Below are positions 18,483 to 27,390 of a stretch of 64,000 bases of DNA, piece by piece. A program made the translations under genes and the position numbers. The notes below the pieces were generated by a model, which worked only from the letters and a program-made list of their open reading frames with translations, was not told the origin of the DNA and searched no databases. The stretch's first letter is position 1. Every line of letters starts with the position of its first letter. The DNA lies in NCBI GenBank assembly GCA_018242465.1, contig JAFEBY010000083.1, positions 62,001 to 126,000 on the forward strand. Reading direction: 5' to 3'. The stretch is from Pseudomonadota bacterium (lineage in GTDB: Bacteria > Pseudomonadota > Gammaproteobacteria > Xanthomonadales > Xanthomonadaceae).

Positions 18483-18625
18483 TGGCCGATCCGCTCGCCA
18501 GCACCGATCCGCACGTCGTCGTGGCGCGCCAGCGCGCCCGGCGCACGGCGTGGGTGGTCGCCGGTGTCGCGCTGGCGGTCTATCTGGCGTTTTTTCTACT
18601 CGGGATGACCGGGCATGTCCGCTGA
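18482..18625 (+). CDS. 47-residue single-pass membrane protein in the cox operon
   Basis: This small gene encodes [25 protein letters not shown]..., with a basic stretch (RQRARR) followed by one hydrophobic helix (about residues 24-42, [19 protein letters not shown]). It starts on the last base of the ctaD stop and its end overlaps the start of ctaG by 11 bases, so it is almost certainly translated as part of the operon. Small one-helix proteins at this position accompany ctaD/ctaG in many proteobacteria (CoxD/subunit IV-like or uncharacterised). A role in oxidase assembly is inferred from position and topology only. Confidence 0.75.
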   Translation: MADPLASTDPHVVVARQRARRTAWVVAGVALAVYLAFFLLGMTGHVR

Positions 18626-19214
18626 GATGACGCCCGACGCTCCGCCAAGCGCCACCCGCGGCATGGGCAAGCTGGTGTTGGTGATTGCCGTCGCCTTCCT
18701 GGTGACGTTCTCGCTGGTGCCGTTCTACCGGATCGCCTGCGAGAAGGTGCTGGGCGTGCGACTGACGAAGGGCCCGAACGACGTGTCCACGGTCGCTGCG
18801 GCACCGGTGGCGTCGCGCTGGATCACCGTGCAGTTCGACGGCCGCGTCAACTCCAAACTGTCGTGGGATTTCGCGCCCAACCAGCTGCAGATGCGCGTCG
18901 AGACCGGCAAGCCGTATTCCGCCACCTATCGTGCGCACAACAACAGCAACCACGTGGTGGTCGGCAACGCGGTACCGTCGATCGCGCCGGCGCAGGGCTC
19001 CAAGTATTTCGCCAAGACCGAATGCTTCTGCTTTACCGAGCAGAAGATGCAGCCGGGCGAGACGCGCGACATGCCGGTGCGCTTCGTGGTCGATCCCGCG
19101 CTGCCGTCCGACATCGACGTGCTGACGTTGTCGTACACGTTCTACCAGAATGACACCCTGACCGAGCGCGCACTCGCCGCCGGCGCAACAACGGCGGCTC
19201 CGGCCGCGCCCTGA
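18615..19214 (+). CDS. ctaG: cytochrome c oxidase assembly protein CtaG/Cox11
   Basis: Membrane-anchored copper chaperone that delivers Cu to the CuB site of subunit I. One N-terminal helix (about residues 19-42) is followed by a periplasmic immunoglobulin-like domain with the copper-binding [16 protein letters not shown] segment (CFCF) and the conserved [10 protein letters not shown] just after the helix. At 199 residues it is of normal length. It lies between the 47-residue gene and coxC. Confidence 0.96.
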   Translation: MSAEMTPDAPPSATRGMGKLVLVIAVAFLVTFSLVPFYRIACEKVLGVRLTKGPNDVSTVAAAPVASRWITVQFDGRVNSKLSWDFAPNQLQMRVETGKPYSATYRAHNNSNHVVVGNAVPSIAPAQGSKYFAKTECFCFTEQKMQPGETRDMPVRFVVDPALPSDIDVLTLSYTFYQNDTLTERALAAGATTAAPAAP

Positions 19215-19230
19215 CGAGAGAAGCAAAGCC

Positions 19231-20112
19231 ATGGCCCACGACGCCCACGCTCCCGATCGCAACGTGTACTACGTGCCGCACAGCAGTCCGTGGCCGGTCA
19301 TCGCCTCGGTCGCGCTGTTCATCACCATGCTCGGTTTTGGCGGCCTGCTGAACCAGGATGGCTGGGGCAAGACCACCTTCCTCGTCGGTCTCGCTTTCCT
19401 TGCCGTGATCCTGTTCAAGTGGTTCGCGGATGTCATTACCGAATCGGTGCGCGGCTACTACAACAAGCAGGTCGATACATCGTTCCGCATGGGCATGGTG
19501 TGGTTCATCTTCTCGGAAGTGATGTTCTTCGCCGCGTTCTTCGGCGCGTTGTTCTACGCCCGCCAGTTCGCATTGCCGTGGCTGGCCGGCGATGGCCATG
19601 GCGGCAGCACCAATGCGCTGCTGTGGGAAGGGTTCACCGGCGGCTGGCCGACCAATGGCCCGGCTTCGATCGGCGGAACCTTCAGCACCGTTCCGGCCTG
19701 GGGCCTGCCGCTGCTCAACACGCTGATCCTGCTGTCGTCCGGCGTCACCATCACCATCGCCCACCATGCGTTGAAGGCCAACAAGCGCGGCACGCTGTTG
19801 TTCTTCCTCGGCTTCACCATCCTGCTTGGCTGCCTGTTCCTGTTCTGCCAGGCCAGTGAATATCGTGAGGCCTACCACGAACTCAACCTGACGTTGGCCT
19901 CCGGCATCTATGGGTCCACCTTCTTCATGCTCACCGGCTTCCACGGCATGCACGTAACGCTCGGCACCTTCATGCTGATCGTGATCTGGCTGCGTTGCCT
20001 GAAGGGCCATTTCACCCCGCAGGATCACTTCGGTTTCGAGGCGGTGGCGTGGTACTGGCACTTCGTGGACGTGGTGTGGTTGATGCTGTTCCTGTTCGTC
20101 TACGTGCTCTGA
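19231..20112 (+). CDS. coxC: cytochrome c oxidase subunit III
   Basis: Seven-helix core subunit that stabilises the oxidase. Landmarks are YYVPHSSPWPV at the N-terminus, GMVWFIFSEVMFFAAFFGALFYAR, GVTITIAHHALK, QASEYREAYH, FFMLTGFHGMHVTLG and the C-terminal WYWHFVDVVWLMLFLFVYVL. A ribosome site (GAGAGAAG) precedes the ATG. It is followed by a structured non-coding stretch rather than by a simple terminator. Confidence 0.97.
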   Translation: MAHDAHAPDRNVYYVPHSSPWPVIASVALFITMLGFGGLLNQDGWGKTTFLVGLAFLAVILFKWFADVITESVRGYYNKQVDTSFRMGMVWFIFSEVMFFAAFFGALFYARQFALPWLAGDGHGGSTNALLWEGFTGGWPTNGPASIGGTFSTVPAWGLPLLNTLILLSSGVTITIAHHALKANKRGTLLFFLGFTILLGCLFLFCQASEYREAYHELNLTLASGIYGSTFFMLTGFHGMHVTLGTFMLIVIWLRCLKGHFTPQDHFGFEAVAWYWHFVDVVWLMLFLFVYVL

Positions 20113-20125
20113 CGCGCCGGAGCTC

Positions 20126-20214
20126 GCGACCGCGTTGTTGCTGCGCCCTTGCGCGAATCCTCATTGACTTCATGTCAACTCCGGTTCGCGCAAGGACGCG
20201 CGCCTAGCGGTCGC
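20126..20214. repeat. nested palindrome downstream of coxC
   Basis: Three sets of inverted repeats are nested: GCGACCGC (20126-20133) with GCGGTCGC (20207-20214), CCTTGCGCGAA (20147-20157) with TTCGCGCAAGG (20185-20195), and TTGAC (20164-20168) with GTCAA (20174-20178). The RNA could form one long interrupted hairpin. There is no T-run, so it is not a standard intrinsic terminator. It may stabilise the 3' end of the cox message or be a remnant palindromic element. The rest of 20113-20305 has no gene. Confidence 0.7.
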
Positions 20215-20305
20215 TTCGCCCGACGCGCCAGTACTTTCGGGAGGTTGTCAGCCGATCGCCCGGAGGCCAGATGTGTTTCGCATCATTCGATGATGCGCCG
20301 GGAAA

Positions 20306-20533
20306 TCAGCCCGGGTTGCTTCCGATGCCGTGCGGCGTGATCCAGCCCATGTAGATGGCAAGGACGATGAATAGGATCAGCGCGACGGACAGCGCGATGC
20401 GGCGCGTGAGCGCATTCACCGTGCGCTTCGATTGGCCGCGATCCGCCAGCATGTAGTACAGGCCTTGACCGAGGTTCCAGACGATCAGGATGAGAACACC
20501 CACTATCAGCACGAGCTTCAGCGACGGATTCAT
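20306..20533 (-). CDS. twin-transmembrane protein (DUF2909-like)
   Basis: A 75-residue protein with two hydrophobic helices (about residues 5-29 and 46-65) joined by a basic loop (DRGQSKRTVNALTRR), the pattern of the DUF2909 family that commonly sits among cytochrome oxidase assembly genes. The ATG at 20533 is chosen because the helix begins within four residues of it. It is on the strand opposite to all surrounding cox genes. Function unknown. Confidence 0.75.
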   Translation of the reverse strand: MNPSLKLVLIVGVLILIVWNLGQGLYYMLADRGQSKRTVNALTRRIALSVALILFIVLAIYMGWITPHGIGSNPG

Positions 20534-20596
20534 GGCAGTGGCCTGTGCAGGGACGATGCCGCGATTATCGCAGCCTGCGTGCGCGGGTGCAGTCCG

Positions 20597-21313
20597 GTGA
20601 AACGCCTGCGCTGGTGGCTGTTGGCGATCGTCGTGGCCGGCGTGTTTGGCATGCTGGGCGCGTGGCAGCTCGGTCGTGCCCAGCAGAAGCGGGCGATGCT
20701 GGCCCAGGCCGAGGCGACCATCGCGCAACGGCATGCCATCGCATTGACTGCAGCTGCGGATCCCGCACGCGCCACGACCTATGATTGGGCGGCTGGCAGC
20801 GGCCGTTTTCTGCCGTCCCCCGCAGTGCTGCTCGACAGCCAGGTTCACAACGGGCAGGTTGGCGTGCGTGCGTATCGTGCCTTCCTGCCGGCGGGCGGAA
20901 CGCAGCCAGTGCTGGTCGATCTCGGCTGGCTTCCGGTGCTTGATCGCCACCACATGCCGACGTTGCCGTTGCCAGAGTTGCACGAAGTGCGCGGGTTGCT
21001 GATGCCGCCGCCCTCGCATGGATTGATGTCGCCGGTCGCCACGCACTTGCCCGATGGCGACGTGCTGGTGACGGGATTGTCGGCGGCGGAATTGCCGGCG
21101 TTGCTCGATCAACGCATGGTTGCGCCGCGCATCCTGCGCCTCGACCCGGAACTGCGCATCGGTGGTGAACGCGACCTCGATGTCCTGCCCAACACCATGC
21201 CGCCCGAGCGCCACATCGCCTATGCGGTGCAGTGGTTCGCGATGGCGGCCACGGTGCTCGTTATTGCCCTCCTGTTGAATCGCCGTTCACGGCGACGTGA
21301 TGCCCATGCCTGA
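20597..21313 (+). CDS. SURF1-family cytochrome oxidase assembly protein
   Basis: Inner-membrane protein that helps insert heme a into subunit I. The GTG at 20597 gives VKRLRWWLLAIVVAGVFGMLGAWQLGRAQQKRAML, the expected first helix followed by the G-x-W-Q-x-x-R motif of SURF1; a second helix (FAMAATVLVIALLL) ends the protein, and the conserved PERHIAYAVQWFAMA segment precedes it. At 238 residues it is normal. It overlaps the next gene by 14 bases. Confidence 0.9.
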   Translation: MKRLRWWLLAIVVAGVFGMLGAWQLGRAQQKRAMLAQAEATIAQRHAIALTAAADPARATTYDWAAGSGRFLPSPAVLLDSQVHNGQVGVRAYRAFLPAGGTQPVLVDLGWLPVLDRHHMPTLPLPELHEVRGLLMPPPSHGLMSPVATHLPDGDVLVTGLSAAELPALLDQRMVAPRILRLDPELRIGGERDLDVLPNTMPPERHIAYAVQWFAMAATVLVIALLLNRRSRRRDAHA

Positions 21314-21875
21314 TCCGACTATCCCTGATGTCCGCGCCCGCAATCGCCGGATGCTGCTGGCGATCGCCCTGTTGTTCCTCGGCAGCTTCGTGCTGGCAGG
21401 CGCGTTGCGTTTTTCCGGCTGGCGTCCGCAAGGTTTGAAGAACAAGGGTGAGTTGTTGCAGCCGCCGACCGACCTGCGTGGCGTCGCCTTGCAGCTCGCC
21501 GATGGCGCCACCTATCCATGGTCGCCGGCGGAGCGGCGCTGGCGCATCCTCGCGGTCCCTGCCCCCGATTGCCGCGAACGCTGCGACAAGCTCGCGCACG
21601 ACCTCGACATCGTCTGGCAGGCGCTGGGGCATACCCGCGACCACGCCGACGTGCTATGGGCGGGTGCGGTGCCGGCCAGCGCACCGAAGACCAGTGCGCC
21701 GCGCGCGGTCGGTCCGGTGGATGTGCTGAAGGTCCGTTTGCCGCGTGCCGACGCGCCCGGAGATGCGGTGGTGTACGTGATCGACCCCAATGGCTTCGTG
21801 GTCTTGCGGTACGCTCCGGGGTTCGATCCGGCCGACCTGCGCATGGACCTCTCCCGCCTGCTGAAGCTGCAATGA
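21300..21875 (+). CDS. membrane-anchored SCO-like protein with a CxxxC motif
   Basis: About 191 residues with one N-terminal helix (residues ~18-38) and a soluble part that looks like a thioredoxin/SCO fold: RWRILAVPAPDCRERCDKLAHDL holds Cys91 and Cys95 spaced as in SCO copper chaperones, and DAVVYVIDPNGFVVLRYAPG matches the late strand pair of that fold. The downstream metal-ligand histidine of SCO proteins was not evident. Lying between surf1 and ctaA in an ATGA-coupled run, it probably acts in CuA assembly or thiol reduction of subunit II. Two in-frame starts (GTG 21297, ATG 21300) are adjacent. Confidence 0.75.
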   Translation: MPMPDPTIPDVRARNRRMLLAIALLFLGSFVLAGALRFSGWRPQGLKNKGELLQPPTDLRGVALQLADGATYPWSPAERRWRILAVPAPDCRERCDKLAHDLDIVWQALGHTRDHADVLWAGAVPASAPKTSAPRAVGPVDVLKVRLPRADAPGDAVVYVIDPNGFVVLRYAPGFDPADLRMDLSRLLKLQ

Positions 21876-23053
21876 GCCGACCCCTCGTTCCCGTGCTGTC
21901 CCGTCATTTCCATCGCCTGGCCTGGCTGGCGGCGGCGCTGGCGTTCACCGTGATCGTGTTCGGCGCGTTCGTGCGCCTGTCGAACGCAGGCCTGAGTTGC
22001 CCCGACTGGCCGACCTGCTACGGCCGTGCGGCATGGCCACACGCATCCGCCGACATCACCAATCACGCAGCGACTGCCATCCGCGAACTCGATCCGACCA
22101 AGGCCTGGCGCGAGCAGATGCATCGTCATCTCGCGGCGACGCTCGGCTTCCTGGTCTTCGTGCTGGCGGTGATCGCCGCGCGCCGGCGCCGGCTCGGCAT
22201 CCTGCAAGTGATCACGTCGGCGATCCTCGTCGCGTTGGCGATCCCGCTGTACATGCGCGGCATGCACGAAGCCTCGGCCGGATTCGCGATCGCGGCGGAA
22301 GCGATCCTGCTGACGGCAGCGTGGCGCTGGAACAACGAGGATCTTGCGCGCGTGGCGGTGCTGACGTTCGCGGTGATCATCGTGCAGGCGCTGCTCGGCA
22401 TGTGGACGGTGACATGGCTGCTCAAGCCGATCGTGGTGATGGGCCATTTGCTTGGCGGTTTCACCACCTTCGCGCTGCTGGCGTGGATGGCGTGGCGCGC
22501 GACCAACGTGCCGATCCGCCTTGCCGACACGCGCTTGTTGCGCCGATTGCTGATCATCGGCGTGGTGTTGCTGACGATCCAGATCGCGCTCGGCGGCTGG
22601 ACCAGCTCCAATTACGCGGCACTGTCCTGCGGTGCCGGCAGCATGTCGATCGACAATTTCCCGAAATGCGCCGGACACTGGTGGCCGAATGCGGACTGGC
22701 GCAACGGCTTCGTGGTGTGGCGTGGCATCGGCGTCGACTATGAAGGCGGCATCCTCGATGGCCAGTCGCGCATCGCGATTCAGGTGGCGCATCGGATCAT
22801 GGCTTGCGTGGTCTTCCTCTACATCTGGTGGCTGGGCATCCGCCTGATCCGACTGCCAGGCATGCGCACTTGGGGCGTGCTGCTGGCGTTGCTGGTGACG
22901 ACGCAATTCGCGCTCGGCGTCAGCAACGTCAAGCTGGCGTTGCCGTTGCTGGTGGCGGTCTTGCACAACGCCGGTGCGGCGATCCTGTTGTTCCTGCTGG
23001 TGTCGCTGCTGGCGCGCATCCAGCGGCCATTGCGAGTGGCGCAACCGACATGA
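21872..23053 (+). CDS. ctaA: heme A synthase (CtaA/Cox15)
   Basis: Oxidises the C8 methyl of heme O to the formyl group of heme A. The 393-residue protein has eight predicted helices in two similar halves. The first carries [21 protein letters not shown] and [13 protein letters not shown], the second [19 protein letters not shown] and [12 protein letters not shown], giving the expected heme-ligand histidines. The [13 protein letters not shown]...KC loop has the paired cysteines typical of the class. The ATG overlaps the preceding stop (ATGA). Confidence 0.95.
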   Translation: MSRPLVPVLSRHFHRLAWLAAALAFTVIVFGAFVRLSNAGLSCPDWPTCYGRAAWPHASADITNHAATAIRELDPTKAWREQMHRHLAATLGFLVFVLAVIAARRRRLGILQVITSAILVALAIPLYMRGMHEASAGFAIAAEAILLTAAWRWNNEDLARVAVLTFAVIIVQALLGMWTVTWLLKPIVVMGHLLGGFTTFALLAWMAWRATNVPIRLADTRLLRRLLIIGVVLLTIQIALGGWTSSNYAALSCGAGSMSIDNFPKCAGHWWPNADWRNGFVVWRGIGVDYEGGILDGQSRIAIQVAHRIMACVVFLYIWWLGIRLIRLPGMRTWGVLLALLVTTQFALGVSNVKLALPLLVAVLHNAGAAILLFLLVSLLARIQRPLRVAQPT

Positions 23054-23973
23054 CGAGCTGGGCGCACTACTGGCCATTGACCAAGCCGCGCGTTGTCGCG
23101 CTGATCGTGTTCACCGCGCTCGTCGGCATTTGCCTGGCGATTCCTGGCATGCCGACCGCAGACAACCTGCGCCATGGTGCGCTGGGCTTGCTCGGCATCT
23201 GGCTGGCGGCGGCATCGGCGGCGGCGATCAACCACCTGATCGATCGCCGTATCGACGTGTTGATGGCCCGTACCCAACATCGCCCCCTGCCATCGCATAC
23301 GCTCACGCCGACACAAGTGCTGGTGTTCGCGCTGCTGCTGGGTGCGATCTCGATGGCGATCCTGATCATTGGCGTCAACTGGATCTGCGCCGTGCTGACG
23401 TTCGCATCGCTGATCGGGTATGCCGTGGTCTATACCGCATGGCTGAAGCATGCGACGCCCCAGAACATCGTGATCGGCGGCTTGGCCGGCGCTGCGCCGC
23501 CATTGCTCGGCTGGTCGGCGGTCACCGGGATGCAGGGGCACTGGGACTGGCCGTACGCGTTGTTGCTGGTGCTGATCGTCTTCGTCTGGACCCCGCCACA
23601 TTTCTGGGCACTGGCGATCTTCCGTCGCGCCGATTACGCCAAGGCGCTGGTGCCGATGCTGCCGGTGACGCATGGCGTCGAATACACCCGCAAGCAGATC
23701 CTGCTCTACACCATCCTTCTTGTTGCAGTGAGCGTGCTGCCGTGGGTGGCGGGGATGAGTGGCGTGTTCTACCTCGGCGGCGCGCTGTTCCTCGGTGCGG
23801 TGTTCGTCTGGTACGCGTGGAAGCTGCAGGATCCGCCCGATGAACTGTTCGCCATGCAGGTGTTCAAGTATTCGATCATCTACCTGATGGCGCTGTTCGC
23901 CTTCCTGCTGGTCGACCACTGGCTGTTGCCGTGGTTGCGACCCGTGCCGCCATTTGTGCTTGATCGGATGTGA
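23050..23973 (+). CDS. ctaB: protoheme IX farnesyltransferase (heme O synthase)
   Basis: UbiA-type prenyltransferase that adds a farnesyl group to heme B, the step before CtaA. The N-terminus reads [26 protein letters not shown], followed by [22 protein letters not shown] (first Asp-rich site) and [26 protein letters not shown] (second site), with about nine helices in 307 residues. The start overlaps the ctaA stop by 4 bases, closing the oxidase assembly run. Confidence 0.96.
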   Translation: MTSWAHYWPLTKPRVVALIVFTALVGICLAIPGMPTADNLRHGALGLLGIWLAAASAAAINHLIDRRIDVLMARTQHRPLPSHTLTPTQVLVFALLLGAISMAILIIGVNWICAVLTFASLIGYAVVYTAWLKHATPQNIVIGGLAGAAPPLLGWSAVTGMQGHWDWPYALLLVLIVFVWTPPHFWALAIFRRADYAKALVPMLPVTHGVEYTRKQILLYTILLVAVSVLPWVAGMSGVFYLGGALFLGAVFVWYAWKLQDPPDELFAMQVFKYSIIYLMALFAFLLVDHWLLPWLRPVPPFVLDRM

Positions 23974-23988
23974 CGTTCCGGATCGGGC

Positions 23989-25026
23989 TCAGTGCCCGAA
24001 CAGTCGCGCCACACCGATATTCACCAGCAATCCACCGACGATCAGCCACGCGAACAGTGTCGTCGCCAGCAGCAACGGCTTGAGGCCGGCCTGGCGGATC
24101 GCACCGGCATGGGTGCGCACGCCGAGTGCGCCCATCGCCATCGCCAGGAGGAAGGTGTCGATCAGCAACAGCGCGTCGACCAGCGCCTTCGGCAGCAGGT
24201 GGAAGGAGTTGAACGCGCCGACCAACAGGAACAGGATCGCGAACCACGGGATCACGATCGGTGCGCGCTTGCCACTCTCATCATTCTTGTCGCGCAGCCA
24301 GGCCGACAGCAGCAGCAGGAACGGCGCGAGCAGGATGACGCGGATCATCTTTTCGATCACGGCGATGTTGGCGGCTTCGTCGCCCACCGACTTGCCGGCG
24401 ACCACCACCTGCGCGACTTCGTGGACGCTGGAGCCGACGTAGAGGCCGAATGCGTGCTGGGTGAAGCCGTGGTGCGACTGGAGTAACGGCCAGAACAACG
24501 GGTAGAGGAACATCGCGATGGTGCCGAATACCACCACTGTCGCCACCGCGACTGACACCTTGTGCGCCTGGGCCTTGACCACCGGTTCGGCGGCCATCAC
24601 CGCGGCGGCGCCGCAAATCGCCGCGCCGGAACCGATCAGGATCGAGCTGTCGCGATCGAGCTTGAACACGCGACGACCGAGGAACAGCGCGAGCAGGAAG
24701 GTCAAGGTCACCATGATCACGTCAACAACGATTCCGGTCGCGCCGACACCCACGATGTCCTGGAAGGTGAGGCGGAACCCGAACAGCACGATGCCGACGC
24801 GCAACAGGCGCGAACGCGCGTAATCGACGCCGGCCCCGGCGTGTCCGGAGATGCGCGGGAACACCGTATTGCCAAGGAGGATGCCGAGCACGATCGCGGT
24901 CGGCAGCGCGCTCATGCCAAAGCGCTTCGTCCAGGGTTCCAGCAGCATCGCGGCGATGGCGAGGGCAGCGGCGAGCAGCAGGCCGGGAAGGCGCGCGCGC
25001 CAGGGATTCGTGGTCATGGCAGTCAT
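23989..25026 (-). CDS. YeiH/UPF0324-family membrane transporter
   Basis: An inner-membrane protein of 345 residues with about ten helices. GMSALPTAIVLGILLGNTVFP, GIVLFGFRLTFQDI, LIGSGAAICGAAAVMAAEPVVKA and GLYVGSSVHEVAQVVVAG are the family signatures of the YeiH 'putative sulfate exporter' group (PF03601). The substrate is not established. ATGs at 25026 and 25017 are both possible. It is convergent with ctaB, the stops lying 15 bases apart, and follows dnaG on the same strand. Confidence 0.88.
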   Translation of the reverse strand: MTAMTTNPWRARLPGLLLAAALAIAAMLLEPWTKRFGMSALPTAIVLGILLGNTVFPRISGHAGAGVDYARSRLLRVGIVLFGFRLTFQDIVGVGATGIVVDVIMVTLTFLLALFLGRRVFKLDRDSSILIGSGAAICGAAAVMAAEPVVKAQAHKVSVAVATVVVFGTIAMFLYPLFWPLLQSHHGFTQHAFGLYVGSSVHEVAQVVVAGKSVGDEAANIAVIEKMIRVILLAPFLLLLSAWLRDKNDESGKRAPIVIPWFAILFLLVGAFNSFHLLPKALVDALLLIDTFLLAMAMGALGVRTHAGAIRQAGLKPLLLATTLFAWLIVGGLLVNIGVARLFGH

Positions 25027-25061
25027 GGTGTCTGGATGGGTGAAGGTGGGAGGGGGCGTGC

Positions 25062-26768
25062 TCAGGATGCGAGTCGCATTCGCAAAAGGTCGCGCAGTTC
25101 GGATTTTTCGTCGTCGCTCAAGTCGCGGATGCGCGACTGCAACTGGTCGATGCGCTGCTGTGTTGATTGCTTCGCCAGTTGCGCCAGCACGCCATCGAAA
25201 TCGACCTCCCATTCCATCGGGCCGCCAGGCTCGCTGAGGGTCGCGAGCTTCTGCAGGGCGGCGCTGTCGGGATGGTCGGAAAAAGCCTCGAGGATGGTCG
25301 CAGCGTTGAGGCCGGGGCGCGACTTCAACACGTCGAGCAGTTCGACCAGCAGCGGGATGCCCGCCAGTTGCAACGATTCGAATGGATAGGGAACCACGGC
25401 GCGATCCGCCAGTGGCGGATGCAGCAGCAGCAAGGTGATGGCGTGGCGAACGAGGCTGCGCTTGGCATGCGTGTTGGAATTCGATGGCGCGCGTGGAATG
25501 GTGTTGGCGTCGGTGACATCGACATTGGTGAGTTCGCGGATGCGCGCGACCATCGCGTCGCGGAAGCCGCCATCGGGGATCTTGGCGATATCGGCGCGAC
25601 AACGATCGACCAGGGTCGCCTTGCCGGTGACCGACGTCAGCGAGACGCCCTGCATGCGTTCGGCAAAATACACTTCGGACAGGGGTGTTGCGTTGCGCAG
25701 GCGTTCCTCGAACTTCGCGTGTCCTTCCTGGCGGATGAGCGTGTCGGGATCCTCGCCATCGGGGAGGAACAGGAAGAAGGCCTGGCGGCCGTCCTTCATG
25801 CGCGGCAGCACCGATTCCAGCGCCTTCCACGCGGCACGGCGGCCGGCGGCATCGCCATCGAAACAGAACACCACTTCCGGCGCGTTGCGGAACAGCAGTT
25901 CGGCGTGCTCGGGCGTGGTCGCGGTACCGAGCGTGGCGACGGCGTAGCGGATGCCGTGCTGCGCCAGCGACACCACGTCCATGTAGCCCTCGACCACCAG
26001 CAGGCGTTCCAGCTTGGGATTGGCTTGCCGTGCCTGCCACAGGCCGTACAACTCGCGGCCCTTGTGGAACAGCGCGGTTTCCGGCGAGTTGAGGTATTTC
26101 GGGGTGTCGTCCTTGTCGAGCACGCGGCCGCCGAAGGCGATCACGCGGCCGCGGCGATCGTGGATCGGGAACATCACGCGATCGCGGAACTTGTCGTAGA
26201 CCTGTTCGCGATCGTTGCGGGAAAACAGCCCGGCGCGTTCCAGCAGTTGCATGCGGCGAGTATCGGTGCCGAGTTCATTGCGCAGCGCCTCGTACCCCTT
26301 GGGCGCATAGCCGATGGCGAAATGTTCACGGGTCGCGGCATCGACGCCGCGCTGGTCGAGGTAGGCCTGGGCGCGGCTGCTCGAAGCAAGCTGGCGCTTG
26401 AAGAAGGCCGCCGCGGCGTCCATCGCGCCAAACAGCGGCTGCGTTTCCGGATTGGCGTTGCGCTGGGCGGTATCGCGCGGAATCTCCATGCCGGCGCGTT
26501 TCGCCAACTCGTCGATGGCGTCGAGGAATTCGAGGCGATCGAACTGCATCAGGAAGCTGATCGCGCTTCCATGCGCGCCGCAGCCGAAGCAGTGGTAGAA
26601 CTGTTTGGCAGGGGAGACGAAGAACGACGGCGAACGCTCGTCGTGGAAGGGACAGCAGGCGGTGTATTCGTTGCCCTTTTTCTTCAGCGGCACCCGCGCA
26701 TTGACGATCTCGACCACATCGGTGCGGTTGAGGAGATCATCAATGAAGGCGTCGGGAATGCGTGCCAC
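25062..26768 (-). CDS. dnaG: DNA primase
   Basis: Makes RNA primers at the replication fork. The GTG at 26768 (VARIPDAFIDDLLNRTDVVEIV) is chosen because it matches the family N-terminus, with GGATC a few bases upstream. The CHC2 zinc site is Cys39, His42, Cys60 and Cys63; the TOPRIM core contains LLVVEGYMDVVSLAQ and FCFDGDAAGRRAA; the C-terminal ~140 residues form the DnaB-interacting part. At 568 residues the length is normal. In related genomes dnaG goes with yqeY, rpsU and rpoD, consistent with the genes just upstream. Confidence 0.97.
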   Translation of the reverse strand: MARIPDAFIDDLLNRTDVVEIVNARVPLKKKGNEYTACCPFHDERSPSFFVSPAKQFYHCFGCGAHGSAISFLMQFDRLEFLDAIDELAKRAGMEIPRDTAQRNANPETQPLFGAMDAAAAFFKRQLASSSRAQAYLDQRGVDAATREHFAIGYAPKGYEALRNELGTDTRRMQLLERAGLFSRNDREQVYDKFRDRVMFPIHDRRGRVIAFGGRVLDKDDTPKYLNSPETALFHKGRELYGLWQARQANPKLERLLVVEGYMDVVSLAQHGIRYAVATLGTATTPEHAELLFRNAPEVVFCFDGDAAGRRAAWKALESVLPRMKDGRQAFFLFLPDGEDPDTLIRQEGHAKFEERLRNATPLSEVYFAERMQGVSLTSVTGKATLVDRCRADIAKIPDGGFRDAMVARIRELTNVDVTDANTIPRAPSNSNTHAKRSLVRHAITLLLLHPPLADRAVVPYPFESLQLAGIPLLVELLDVLKSRPGLNAATILEAFSDHPDSAALQKLATLSEPGGPMEWEVDFDGVLAQLAKQSTQQRIDQLQSRIRDLSDDEKSELRDLLRMRLAS

Positions 26769-26890
26769 TACGATCCTGCTGCGCTCGTCCTGCGGTGCTC
26801 GCAATGCTCACGTATTCGTACATACGCTGCGCTTGCTTCGCTCCACCACGAACCTCAGGACTTCGCTCGTGACGGATCGTAATCAGGTTG
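26769..26890. other. 122-bp gap between the GNAT gene and dnaG with terminal inverted repeats
   Basis: No gene is supported here. TACGATCC (26769-26776) and GGATCGTA (26874-26881) form perfect 8-base inverted ends, and a smaller CGTAT/ATACG pair lies inside. On the minus strand it would be the leader of dnaG. It may be a small structured leader or a short palindromic element. Confidence 0.4.
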
Positions 26891-27385
26891 TTATTTTGCT
26901 TCTGTTTCCGCGAGATTGCGCAACGCTTCACCGCTGACACGCTGCACCGTCCATTCGTCCATGCCGACGGCACCGAGCGAACGGTAGAAATCGATGGACG
27001 GCTGGTTCCAGTCCAGCACCGACCATTCGAAGCGGCCGCAACCGCGTTCGACCGCGATTCGCGCGAGCTCCACCATCAGCGCCTTGCCGAGCCCGGCGCC
27101 GCGATGTTCCGGGCGCACGAACACGTCTTCCAGGTAGATACCGGGCTTGCCGAGGAAGGTCGAGAAATTGTGAAAGTACAGCGCGAACCCGGCAGGTGCG
27201 CCATCGAGTTCACCGATCAACACTTCCGCTGCGGGCTTGGCTCCGAACAGCTGTGCATGGAGATCGGATTCGGTCGCGATCACTTCATGCGCCAGGCGCT
27301 CGTATTCGCCGAGTGCGCGGATCAGGTCGAGGATCAGCGGCACGTCGGCGGCGACCGCCGGTCGGATGGCGATGCGCGCGATCAT
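26891..27385 (-). CDS. GNAT-family N-acetyltransferase (diamine/thialysine acetyltransferase-like)
   Basis: A 164-residue acetyl-CoA-dependent transferase. IYLEDVFVRPEHRGAGLGKALM carries the acetyl-CoA pyrophosphate loop (R-x-x-G-x-G/A), and LDWNQPSIDFYRSLGAVGMDEWTVQRVSG is the C-terminal motif of the SSAT/thialysine acetyltransferase subgroup, whose substrates are small amines. The start (ATG 27385, MIARIAIRPAVAADVP) lies only 5 bases downstream of the yqeY stop, suggesting co-transcription. Confidence 0.9.
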   Translation of the reverse strand: MIARIAIRPAVAADVPLILDLIRALGEYERLAHEVIATESDLHAQLFGAKPAAEVLIGELDGAPAGFALYFHNFSTFLGKPGIYLEDVFVRPEHRGAGLGKALMVELARIAVERGCGRFEWSVLDWNQPSIDFYRSLGAVGMDEWTVQRVSGEALRNLAETEAK

Positions 27386-27390
27386 TACGA

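Noticed and set aside
16593..19262. Long open frame (889 codons) on the minus strand opposite coxB-ctaD-ctaG
   Set aside because: It crosses three certain genes antisense, consists of low-complexity His/Arg/Glu/Gln sequence and has no family signature.
23983..23999. TCGGGC/GCCCGA hairpin between ctaB and the YeiH gene as a terminator
   Set aside because: The stem is only 6 pairs, has no T-run on either strand and overlaps the YeiH stop codon.
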